From Coniella vitis (lineage: Eukaryota; Ascomycota; Sordariomycetes; Diaporthales; Schizoparmaceae): a stretch of 64,000 nucleotides of DNA. Position numbers and translations under genes: made by a program. The stretch lies in NCBI GenBank assembly GCA_011317545.1, contig WUJK01000009.1, forward strand, positions 2,046,001 through 2,110,000, given 5' to 3'. Below are positions 51,626 through 62,521 of this stretch, in pieces. Each line of letters starts with the position of its first letter. The stretch's first letter is position 1. The notes under the pieces were generated by a model, which saw only the letters and a list, made by a program, of their open reading frames with translations, did not search any database and had not been told where the DNA came from.

Positions 51626-52521
51626 TCTTCTATACCACCAAGCATCGTCCTCGAGTCGCGACTGGAGCCATGGATATGCTTTTCTCTTCTTCATTCTTGC
51701 ACTCTTTCTTTCATACGCGCGGATCCACCTTGGCCACTCAAGAACGCACCTGGTACTTGGGCTGTGGCGAGATACACTCGCACGCAACCTTACACGGGAT
51801 TCATCACCTCCTTCATATCTCATTTTATGCCTCGGTCTGCCCCACGCCAAGCACCATCGTCCCGTCTTGGTGCATGCATGCATCTGCAACATCACACATG
51901 CAGCACACATCATCACCACCATTTTTCTAAAATCCCTCCCCCCCCCCCTTCCCTCCATGAGTTTATCCGCATACAGTTTCCATCCACCCATCGCATCTAC
52001 CACCCTATCTAGGAGAGTCGTTTCTCGGGGAACGGGTAGGGTCGCGATGTAACCGTGTGTGCTCAGCCTACAGCTTGTTGTTGTTGTGTTGCAAAAGCAA
52101 AAGATAGTGGCACACGGTAGAGCATCTATCAACCCGATATCTATCTATCTTGCGAGCTGCGATTGGCCTTGTTTGGACTGGGGAGATTGAGTTGTGGATT
52201 TCAAAAAAAGAAGAAAAAGAAGAAGAAGAAGAAAAAAGAGAAAGAAAAAAAAACGTCAGTCACTTGTTTTTGGAAGAGCTCGACGATAGATCTCGAGATC
52301 GACGGAAATTTCTTTTCCCTTCTTCCAACGCAGTGCTACTTGCGTTTTGGGTGGATTCTTCTTTTCGTTTGTGTTTCTTTTCAAAGTCTTGTCATTGTTC
52401 TTTTAGTCAGAGCTTTGCACTGATTCACTTGATTTATTCTGGCATTCTGATTCAGTGATCCAGACGTTTTGCTGACAGTTGGGCACTTGCCATTTTCCCC
52501 CATCTAGCCAGAGATAACCTC

Positions 52522-52529
52522 TATAAAAG
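52522..52529 (+). promoter_or_regulatory. TATA box of the 2-hydroxyacid dehydrogenase gene
   Basis: TATAAAAG lies about 165 nt upstream of the ATG at 52694, with a CAAC-rich leader in between. Confidence 0.55.
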
Positions 52530-52693
52530 CCACCCATTATATCTTCTCCAACCTTTCTTTTACTTCTGCCAGCCAAACCAAACAACCAACACAACAACCA
52601 AACAACCCTCCTCCCCCTTTCACAAGTACAACAACAAACATTCAAACAAGCCCCTTCCTCAAACCCATACAAAAAAAAAAAAATCAAAAAAAA

Positions 52694-53970
52694 ATGTCCC
52701 GCCCCAAGATCCTCTTCCTCGGCATCATCGAAGAAGCCCACACCACCTACGCCTCCCTCCTCGCGACGCACAACCCAGACATCCTCCAGCCGCCCGCCAC
52801 CACCACGCGCTCCGCCTTCCTCGCGCAGTGCGCGGCCGGCGCCTACGACGGCGCGCTCGTCGTCTACCGCACCTTTGACTCGCTCGCCCTCACGGGGCCC
52901 TTTGACGCCGAGCTGCTCGCCGCGCTGCCGGCGTCGCTGCGCTTCATCTGCCACAACGGCGCCGGCTACGACTCGATCGACGTGCGCGCGTGCACGGCGC
53001 GCGGCATCCGCGTCGCCAACGTCGTCTGCGCCACCGACGACGCCACGGCCGACTGCGCGCTGTTCCTGCTGCTCGGCGCGCTGCGCAGCTTTGCGCAGGG
53101 CATGGCCTCGTGCCGGCGCGGCGAGTGGAGAGGAGGAGGAGGAGGAGGAGCCGGCGAGCCGCTGGGCCAAGACCCGCAGGGCAAAGTGCTGGGCATCTTG
53201 GGCATGGGTGGCATTGGGCGGTGTCTGGCTCGGAAAGCGGCCGCGGCGCTGGGCATGAAGGTGCGGTATTATAACCGGACGAGGCTGCGGGAGGAGGTGG
53301 AGCGCGACGAGGCCGGGGGCGCTGAGTGGGTGGATTTTGAGACGTTGTTGCGCGAGAGTGATGTGTTGAGTGTTCATGTGCCGTTGAATGTGAGTCTTTT
53401 TTTTTTTTTCTTTTTTTTCTTTTTTTTCTACCACCCTATACTTCCTTTTATCTTTATTCTTCATGTTCTTCTCAACACCTTCCTTCATCCTTTCCACGAA
53501 AAAAAAAAAGAACCCCCTTCCTCAATCTCATAATCTCAGAGAGAGAGAGAGAGAGAGATAAAAAAAAAAAAAAAACTAAACACAAATTCCTTGCACAGCA
53601 ATCAACCCACCACCTCCTCTCGCACGCGCAATTCGCCCTCATGAAGCGCGGCATCGTGCTCGTCAACACGGCCCGCGGCGCCATCATCGACGAAGCCGCC
53701 CTCGTCGCGGCCCTCGCCGCGGGCCGCGTCGCCGCCGCCGGCCTCGACGTCTACGAGCACGAGCCGCACATCCACCCGGCCCTGCTGGCCGACCCGCGCG
53801 TGCTGCTGGTGCCGCACATGGGCACCGCGACGGTGCAGACGACGCGCAAGATGGAGGAGTGGACGCTGGGCAATGTGGCGCGCGTGCTGCGCGAGGGCAA
53901 GCTGGTGAATATCGTGCCGGAGCAGAGCGAGATGGGGCTCGGCGAGGGACATGTCGAGTTGACCGAGTAG
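52694..53970 (+). CDS. D-isomer-specific 2-hydroxyacid dehydrogenase (glyoxylate/hydroxypyruvate reductase-like)
   Basis: Exon 1 is 52694-53389, exon 2 is 53599-53970; the 209-nt intron (GTGAGT...CACAG) joins VPLN to QSTHHLLSHAQ in frame. The product is 355 aa. The nucleotide-binding loop is GILGMGGIGRCLARKAA. The catalytic triad is in its family positions: Arg in LVNTARGAIIDE, Glu in AGLDVYEHEP and His in LLVPHMGTAT. The strand-2 end YYNRTRL carries Arg residues rather than an acidic residue, which tends to favour NADPH, as in glyoxylate/hydroxypyruvate reductases. A Gly run (EWRGGGGGGAGEP) lies before the cofactor domain. Fungal homologues reduce glyoxylate or related 2-keto acids; the true substrate is not readable. 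The intron is full of T-runs, A-runs and a (GA)n tract. Confidence 0.93.
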
Positions 53971-54252
53971 AGAGAGGGTGCGGGAGGGAGGAAGAGGACT
54001 TTTTTTTTTTTTTTTTTTTTTCTTTCTTTGATGTGTGGATTAACACCATGTCTAGTTTGGACTGGTAGAGAACAAGATGCAGCAACGCGAACAAACACTA
54101 TGAAACGGGACCAGATAGATGCTAGAAACAAACCCGATTTGGGGCATGACTGCTGATGGACATTCAACACAATCACTCTCAGCATACTCACCAAGAACCA
54201 GACCTGTTTTTTTTTAAAAAAAAAAGAAAAAAAACACATGTATTGACAGACG

Positions 54253-54286
<34 letters not shown>

Positions 54287-55184
54287 CTTATAATACAACC
54301 CCCGCCCAGCCAATTCCCGGCTTTTACCTCCATTGATCTCTCATACGCACAAGTAAATAACTTGTTCATAACCAACAACCCTTCTCCTTCTCCCGGGATC
54401 ATATCAGTCAGTGCGTGTAAGAGGAAAATTTCCAGCACAAAGAACCTCTTTCCACAAACACATGCTTCATCGCCCCATCCACTTTGAGAAGGAAATTGCC
54501 AAATCCCGGTATACTGTCGCTGGCACTGACACTGGTACTGACGGTGGTGTCGAGTCTTTTGTCGATTTTATTTGCTGGTGCTGGTTGATTGATTGATTGA
54601 CTGACTGACTGTTGTTGTATGTTGCATTTTCGATATCCTGTTGTACAAGAGGGAGAAGAAGAAAAAACAGAGAAAAAAGAAAAAAGCAAAAGAAAACCTT
54701 GCGCACACACTTTGAACATGCACCTTGAAAAAAAGAAATAGCGAAATAGACAATGGATGAGGAAAATATAAAATTCAGTGGGAAACAAAACCCAACAAGC
54801 TATGCAGACTAATGCCTCGAGACCTGACGCCGCCATCTGAGATGTACCAAATGGAAAATGGTATGAGAAAAAAGAAAAAAAGAAAAAAGAACAATGAGAT
54901 AAATGAGATGACAGAAATTGATCGAGACCGCCCACATCTTCGTGCCCTCTAGCCCTACCCTTGACTATTTACTTTGCAGTTGGTGGGAAATGTTGGCAGA
55001 CGTCTGGCGTGATAATGCTGACAAGGAAAAAGGACAAAGAGGAAACTGAGAAAAAAAAAAAAGAAATCATTGTTTTGCCTTGCGCCCAGATGGAACTATG
55101 ATACAGTCGCAAAATCAAAAGAAATATACTGTGGGGGGGGGAGGCTCAAAAAGTCATTGCGTCCACCGAAACCCAGAGATTGAG
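53971..55184. other. Convergent 3' spacer rich in simple repeats
   Basis: It separates the stop codons of the 2-hydroxyacid dehydrogenase (plus) and the Zn2Cys6 factor (minus). It contains a T21-type run near 54000-54021, the (AC)15 run at 54255-54284, a GATT/GACT run near 54586-54611 and several A-runs. No gene recognised. Confidence 0.55.
54255..54284. repeat. (AC)15 dinucleotide microsatellite
   Basis: Thirty bp of perfect AC repeat in non-coding DNA. Confidence 0.97.
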
Positions 55185-58100
55185 TTATGCCTTGCGAAAG
55201 ACATTGCAACCAGGATGGATGAGGGCCCGAGCAGCCAAGAATGCAAGATGTCGCACCACGTTGGTAGTACCACCAGCGGGCGAGCTCTCGGCCTTGACAA
55301 ACTGAATGGCCACATGTAGCTGGTTCACGGGGTCCTTCTCGTCAAGATGGTCCGGCACTTTGTCCTCCCAGCCAGGTTCGACTTCAGGCGTCCAGTGGCG
55401 GATGATGGCCATTGAGTACAGTAGGTCGCGGTTCTCCCGGCCGTCCAGCAAGGTGCGCATCTTTTGCAAGAGTTGCTGGCGGTATGCGGATTGCTGAACG
55501 AGGGTCATGCCTTGTTGTCGCACGAGGAATTCGGCCAGGCAGTGCCAAAAGTCGAATTCTTTTCGCTGCTGCGCATCGCCATTCTTGGGAGGCGGGATGA
55601 GCGGATTGGCTGCCAACTCGGTACCACTGAGCAACGTCTCAAAAACCCAGACGCGGTTTCGGATTTCGCTGGCGTTGTCGTCGGGAAGCGGGTCGTCGCG
55701 TGGCATATTGGTGCCGAGGGGGACCACGTAGGCAAGCTTGGTCAAGGCCCAGACGACGCGCATCTCGAGATTGGCGCAGTAGGCAGTGTGAGCGGGCTCG
55801 GCGTTGACGGTGTGGAGGGAGACGAGGAAGCTGCCCAACAAGGAAATGAGCGGGCGGTTGTGCAAGAAGATGGTGACGGGATTGTGGCCCTCGGTCCGGA
55901 AGTTGAACCAGTCCGTCTCGAAGAAGTGGCAGAGTCCGGGGACGTAGAGTTCGTAGTAGACCTTGGTGAGCTCATCCACAGATTGCGGCGTCGGCATCAA
56001 GCCCGTCTCTGGGAGCGGTGCCGCAAACGAGGCGACAATGTCATCGACCTTCATCTTTACTGAGGCATTCGTGTAAGCGTGTGCGCCTGCTGGGGACGGG
56101 CTGTGGTGAGGTAGTGAGGGTGAGGGCAGCAGGGGTGAAGGGGATGATGAGGGTAGTGCGGCGGAGGGGGATGCGAAACTGAAAGGGGAGCCGCCACCTC
56201 TAAGATGCAGAGCCTCGCCAGGCTTTTGGGTCAGATAGTCTGCTGAAGACGCCGAGTTTGCAGCGTTGCCGTTGGTGTTATGGTGCTGCTGGTGGTGGTG
56301 GTGCTGTTGTTGGTGGTGCTGGTGCTGGTGCTGGTGCTGGTGCTGGTGATGGTGGTGGGTGCTGTTGTTGTTGTTGTTGTTGGGGCCAGCAAGCGAGTAA
56401 GTGGACGGCAGCGTGGGGTCGATGTTGACAGACGTCCTTTCCAGTTCGAGTTCCTCGTACTTGATGTGAGACGTGAGCTTGTCGTCACAGTGCTCGCGGG
56501 GGGCGCTGGGAGACTCGCTGGGCGTCAGGATGGGCGTGGGATGTGTGGTGTAGGGTGCTGGCGCGGTCGTCGTCGAGGGCGCGGTGGCGTTAGTAGTCGA
56601 AGTGGGCGGTGACACGTCACCGTTGGTCGCCGTCTGAAGCGTCGTCGTCGTCGTCGTCGACGTCTGCTGCTGCTGCTGCTGTTGCTGCTTGAAGATGGGA
56701 TCGTAACCCAAGCACTCGCGCTTGGACTTTTTGCAATTGTTGCACGTGGGATGCGTTTCGTCACACTGTAGACGTCAGCCTCAAGACTTTTTTTTTTTTT
56801 TTCTTTTGGCGGTGCCCGTGTGCCAGTTCGACGAGAGCAGCACAGAAGGAACAGAACAAAAAGGAAAAGAGGTATGGTATCTTGGGTGCAAAGCAGTTGG
56901 TGGAGTCCAGTTGAGGCGAGGCCTGAGCTGGTCGTCAAGAGTGGATGCTCTGAGCGAGCCGAGTGTGGAAGCGAATGCAGGAACAAGAAGCGGCAAGGCG
57001 GCTCAAACAGGGGTCTCTGGGCCGGGCGCTGGTGACGACAGAGGTCCGAGAAGAACGTGGTAGCGGCCGTCTGGCATTTTTGACAAGCCTTGGCTAGGAT
57101 GAAGGACAGAGGCCGTCGGCTCTTGGCTGGAACGGGGACCTTGATGCTCCCGCTGGCACAGACAAAACTGTCTGACAGTTTCATGCACACAGCAAAGCGT
57201 TCCCGCGACTGAGCTCCCCCCCGCAAGACCCCGAGGTCAAGGATGGGGGGGGCTGCCTTTTGACAGGATCCCCAGTCCTGTCACGGCGCCATCGCATACC
57301 CAGCGACGCAGTTACCTAGGAATGTCCCCAGTCAAATCAAACCAAACCAAGCCAGACCAGACCAAGCCAGAAGCAGACATCTCAAGCGGGACCAGCTCTG
57401 GCACTAAAAAGCCACGCTTGGCCCGCCGCCTCTCATTCTCTCTTGTCACTCCACCACGGACCCTGTCAAATCAAAATTTGGATCGACTCCACGCAAGTAA
57501 CGCCCAATCCAAAGGACCCAGGATCCAGGCAGGACCCTTTGTTTTTCACGCTTTGTGCTAGGCTTGTAACCACTGCTTTGGGAAACTTGGCCCAGGCCTC
57601 GGCAGGTCCATCTCTCCTACGACGCCCAGGGTGGAGGTGGATGGCAGGCACATCGCAGACGTAGCGATCAAAGGGAAGCAACACAACCAGGTAAAAAAGA
57701 AAAACAGACTCAGTGACGGAAACCAGCAACATACCTTTATCCTTCGCTTGCGGCAGGTTAGGCACCCGGTCTTGGTCCGACGCTTAATCTCCTATTAGCA
57801 ACACCATTCCACTGTCAGCGACACCCAGGGAACCAAAAGGACAGGACATAACACAATGAATGTTGCAAGCCAAGCCCAGAAGCCAGCCTCGTCGCCATGG
57901 GTGTTCTTTTGTCTCTTGTCCTGTCTGATTTTTGGGTGTGCTGTCTGTGCCTTTTTCCACCTTGAGAACAAGGTGTCGAGTAGAGCACAGGAAAACAACC
58001 AAAAAGAAACAGGCAGAGAATGGAAAGGGAAAGAAAAGGATGATTCTCCCCAACAAAAAGGAACCAGAAATGCGCACCAGTTTGATGCTTCCAACATACC

Positions 58101-58771
58101 TTCTTGTGTCTTCCTCCGCTCAACTGCATTCTGGGGTCAAAGATGCCCTGGGACAGGTTGTAGCGCAGCATGGGATCATGCAGCGCATATGGCTGTGGCT
58201 GGATGGAAAAGTAGCTCATGTGTGGCGCTGGGGCCATGGTCGAGCCCATGGGGCCACCTGGAGCCATGTGGTGCATGTGCGGCTGGTAATGGCTGGGGTG
58301 GTGATGTTGCGGCGGCGGCGGTTGCGGTTGCTGCTGTTGAGGGTGGTGCTGGACCTGCGAATAGGGCGGATGGTGTGCGTGTTGTTGCTGTTGTTGCTGT
58401 TGTTGGTGGTGGTGGTGGTGGTGAGCATGGTGTTGCTGGGGCTGCGGCTGCTGGGCATGTGGCGATTGCGGCTGCTGTTGTTGGCCCTGCGGGTCGAAGC
58501 TGCGCATGCTGGGCAGCGCAAGCTGGTGCGGTGGAGGCCCTGTTGGGCTCTGGCGATACTGGTCGACCGACTGGCCGCCCGGGCTCGGATACGCATACTG
58601 GGGCGGCGGAGGCGCGGTGTGGGCCGCATAGTGGTGAGGCGCCGGCGAGGAGTAGCTCACCGGCTGGTAGTGCTGCGCCGGTGGGGGCACAGCATCCTGG
58701 GGCGAGTGGTGGTGGGGGTGATGCTGCTGGTGATGGCGTGGAGGGCCAGCGGGCGCCGGCGGATGGGACAT
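55185..58771 (-). CDS. Zn2Cys6 transcription factor with a split zinc cluster
   Basis: Three exons: 58100-58771, 57735-57791 and 55185-56765; product 769 aa. Exon 1 encodes a His/Gln/Pro-rich N-terminal region (runs of H and Q). The 57-nt exon 2 begins EIKRRTKTGCLTCRKRRIK and exon 3 begins CDETHPTCNNCKKSKREC, together making C-x2-C-x6-C-x6-C-x2-C-x6-C, a complete fungal binuclear zinc cluster. Exon 3 continues with a Gln run, a Thr/Ser-rich region, His/Gln runs and a well-ordered C-terminal domain (VDELTKVYYELYVPGLCHFFETDW, RHWTPEVEPGWEDKVPDHLDE). The KKEIKRRTKTGCLTC context and the C-terminal domain resemble the RfeD-like C6 regulators of filamentous fungi; that name is tentative. Introns are 308 nt and 969 nt, both with GTATGT donors and CTGAC branch matches. 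Retention of the second would destroy the DNA-binding domain. Confidence 0.93.
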
Positions 58772-59442
58772 GGGGCGGGCGTTGCGGCAGAGGAGGTGCG
58801 CCGCAGGAGGAGGAGGCGGTGGTTGGAGGAAGCCGGCGGCGGCGCAAGGTCGTGAGCGAAGGGGCCGAGCGGGCGGCGGGCGACGGCGAGGATCCGGGCC
58901 GTGTCAGAGCATCCGCTTCTCTGGTCGAGATTGTGGTCGTGGTCGAAAGCGACAGGAGCGGTCGAGGCTGGCACACAACGGGTCGAGGCAAGTGCGCAGG
59001 GTGAAGACTGGCAGCACGCGGGCGATGGCAGTATGCAGTGAGTGGTTGGATCGGGGAAGGCTCGATGATGGAGAGGGTTGGAGTAACTGCGGGCGGGAGC
59101 AGGCCTGGTTTTGAGCGCGGCAGCAGCCAGCAGGGCGCGCAGGATGCAGGCAGGGCACAGGCACTCGGGCAGGGTGGTGAGGGTGCGAGTGGAGCGGGCA
59201 CAGGCACCGAGGACCCTGCACGAAAAAGAAGGAGGGTGCGAGGGCGCGCAGGCTGGAGGTCCCGGCTCAGCCAGAAGAGGCTGCTGCTATCGACGCTGGC
59301 GTGATGGCGGCGGTGGGTGGTGCGTGGTGGTTCCGGCGGTGCTGGAGGCTCTGGAGGCCCTGGCGGCGATGGTGGCGGTTAGCCCTTGTTTTTCCTTTTC
59401 CTGTTCTGCTCGTTTCGTCTTGCCTTTCCCAACCGCGCATGC

Positions 59443-59533
59443 AAAACGCAAAACGCAAAACGCAAAATGCAAAATGCAAAATGCAAAATGCAAAATGCAA
59501 AATGCAAAATGCAAAATGCAAAATGCAAAATGC
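59443..59533. repeat. Heptamer minisatellite (AAAACGC)3(AAAATGC)10
   Basis: Thirteen perfect head-to-tail 7-bp units: three AAAACGC (59443-59463) then ten AAAATGC (59464-59533). The two variants differ by one C-to-T change and are not mixed. It lies about 670 bp upstream of the Zn2Cys6 ATG. Confidence 0.97.
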
Positions 59534-60269
59534 AGATAGCGACGGCGTACCCAGCCAGTGCTCTGTACGCGCAGGGCAACAAGCAGAGCGCGACCCAGGA
59601 TTCGGTCTCGAAAGAGCCACAGTCGGTGCAGAATCTGGCTGTGGCTGGTGCCGCAACGAAATGCAGGCTGCGCTGAGGCAAAAGAAGGCACCAGAGAGAG
59701 CGAGAGAGAGACTGGCTGACTGGCAAAGAGCGAGAAATGGCAGACAAGAGCAAGACGCGAGCGAACCTGAGGAGGAGAGACGATGCAGAAGATGTACTAT
59801 GTAGCCGGTGCAGGCCAGAACAGAAGCGGCCTGTGTAACTCGCAGATACACGATGTACACAATTCAGTATGTACCTTGTACTTTGTACCGTGCCAGTGGG
59901 GAAGGAACAGTATGAAGCTACTGCAGTTGCTGCAGTTGCTGCAGTTGCAACAGGCAAGTGCAAGAAAAAAGAAAAAAAAAAAAAGAACGGCAGGGCCAGC
60001 CAGCCAGAACGGGAAGGGGGGAAGGGGGGCCGGCCTGGGTTCTCTTGCACTTCGACAATTGAACATTTCTTATTGTTTCCCATTATTCACAATATTCATC
60101 TTATTTCCTGTCGTTGCCCTTGGTTCTGTTTGACCTCTCTTCTTTTTTCGCCTTCTCTACCGCCATCTGGTTTTGTTTCTTTTCCATCGTCTCTGATATA
60201 TCCTGTCAGATTTATTGCGCTCCTGGTTAGTGGCCGGCTGCAAGTCTCTGGATACCTGAGATTTGTGCC

Positions 60270-62521
60270 GTACTATGTACTATGTACATGGGCAGTGTGG
60301 ATTATATAATATAGTTGTACCATGTACTACTTCATGCAGTAGGAGCCAAATCCTCAACGTACCTAGGTACTTTGGACATCCCATCTGGCCATGCCCGGCC
60401 CGGCCAGTCCAGCCAGCCAGACAGACAGACACGCCTCGCACTCGTTCCTCTCTACATAGTCTTCTTTTCTTCTCCTCTGTCCAAGCCTGAATTTTTGATG
60501 TGTGTGTCCACATTGTGCCTCGCCGCAGCTCCACCTTGCTGTGCCGTGTGGAAAGAGCACGCGTGTGTGCGTGTGTGCGTGTGAGAGTGTGAGGTACTTT
60601 GGAGCCACTGACCCAGTACATGGTAATCTTGCCCGCCTCATCACGATTTGCTGCGGTCATCATCAGTCCATGTCCCATTTCCTATGTACTTACTATTATG
60701 CCCAAGGGGCCTTAGTTTTCCCAACGGTCTGGGTCCCTGGGCGCCCCCCGCCCACTCTTCCGCCCTTCTCTGCATTGTACTATGTACGGATCACGGATAC
60801 CAAACCATACTATGATATATAACATGGGGGACCCTGGGCGAGCGAACGAGCCGCCGTGCAAGGAAGCAAGACGGGGGGATGGATGGGGTGAGTTGAGGAG
60901 GAGGATTTCACTTTTTTTTTTCTTTTGTATCACGGGACAGGGCGGGTTGCTTGGCCACTACTATGTAGGAAAGGAGGCGGGGATCGGGGGCCGGCCGGGG
61001 GGGGGGTCTGGATTGAGGAGGAATACTCGGTACAATATACTTGGGCACTGCGAGGTATCTCGGTACATATGATAAGCACTGACATTGTCGTATCGGACGA
61101 CGCAAGTCACCTTTTCTCTTTTCTTTTCTTTTTCTTTGCTGGTCAATCAAAAAAGGCAAGTCAATGCAATGGCACACTACAAGGCAAGCGCCCAGGAACA
61201 AGGCTAAACAGTGCAAGTATACATAGTATATCTTGTGTGGCAGATGGTGGCGGGTGATGAGAGCAAGCGAGGCGGGAAGCCCAGCCAGGCAGGCCAGGCA
61301 AAGCCCTGGAGCCGCCGCAAAGAGCTACTGTAAGGGCCCCACGAGGCGTGGAAGGCGTCCGGAGAACAAACGGGGCACACGCCTAAAGGGGAAAGCCTGC
61401 AAGCACAGACAGTGGGAAGAAGACGGAAAGCAAAAAGGAAAAAGGAAGAAACACATGCATAGTAAGTACTATGTACTGTGTACCATGGTACACACAAGAA
61501 GGGAAAGAACAGAAAGAAGAAGAAAAAAAAAGACACAGCGGCTGCGGAAGGAATAGCTACATAGTACCGTCAGGGGAGCCCCCTAGAACCATAGTGCCAG
61601 AGAAGGGGAGCCAGGGTGAGTTTGACAGGCCTAGAAGGACCCCGGCTAGGTTAGATTAGCTGGGCTAGCGCAGGCTGACGGCACATAGCACTACCAGGCG
61701 GACAAGCCCGCGTCCACTGGCGAATTAGCGCACTAGGGCTACTACAGTAGATAGTACCATGTAATAGTACCATGTACTATGGTAGTGAACCGTAAACTGG
61801 AAGGAATCCTCATCCTCCAGGGCACATTGGAAGTGAGGATAGTTTGCATAGTCTGGCTATCTGGCTACTATGTAAGGATGCAGAAGGGGAATGGTCACAT
61901 CTTGCACCACCCCGTCGACTACGGTGGCTCAGTGTGCGTATACCAAGCCGCAAAAAGCAAAGAGACAGCGAGGAAAAAGAAAGAGGCCATCTCTGGTGTG
62001 CCTGGATGGTATCTGTCTCTTCGCACTCTATTATGTAACCCTTTTTGTTTTCTTCGTTTACACAGTCATAGTACGTGCACAAGCGAGCAACAAGCTTCTC
62101 GACTGCCGCCCTGCTTGCGCCTGCTTCAAGGTCCTCACTCACTCTGCCAACGACATAGTAGCAGCTCGCTGACAGCCAAGTCGGCCTAGATTCATAGGCG
62201 AGAATGTAAACGAGCTGCCAGTCGCGGAAGGTGCCGAGTCGAGGTCGTTTTGGCCAGACCTGCGCTCGAAAGATGGAGAGAGAGAGAGAGAGAGAACTCA
62301 GACTGTACATCCTCTGTCCATACTATGGTATAGTAAATGGCTTGCCGCACCATTGTTCGTTCGTCTCATTTTTTTTTTTTTTTTTTGTTTTGACTCGAGT
62401 CGTCTCGTCTCATCTGCAGTTTGACGTGACCTGGGGTGCGCTAGGATGGCCTGTTGTACGAAGTCGGCCAGAGTTGCCTTGTTCATCCATCCGGCTGGTA
62501 CCTGGCCATAGTACTATGTAC
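60270..62521 (+). repeat. Dispersed 11-mer GTACTATGTAC
   Basis: Exact copies on the plus strand start at 60270, 60277 (overlapping the first), 60777, 61466 and 62511. Near-matches lie at about 61774 and 62792. All exact copies have the same orientation. The element is close to palindromic (its complement reads GTACATAGTAC). Confidence 0.85.

Larger units (their letters stand above)
50339..52693. other. 2.4-kb spacer with tetranucleotide array, upstream of the 2-hydroxyacid dehydrogenase gene
   Basis: It contains the sah1 3' region, the (TGTC)n array at 51547-51625 and the promoter of the next gene. A TATAAAAG box at 52522-52529 lies about 165 nt before that ATG, and A-rich and CAA-rich leader sequence follows (52560-52690). 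Long open frames crossing the array are repeat artefacts. Confidence 0.55.

Noticed and set aside
51446..52132. Open frames with QTDR or CLSV repeats crossing the TGTC array
   Set aside because: Produced by the tetranucleotide repeat, which is open in all frames; no start context or conserved sequence outside the repeat.
59443..59533. Heptamer array considered as a CRISPR-like array
   Set aside because: Units are 7 bp and directly abutting, with no spacers, in a eukaryotic genome; it is a minisatellite.
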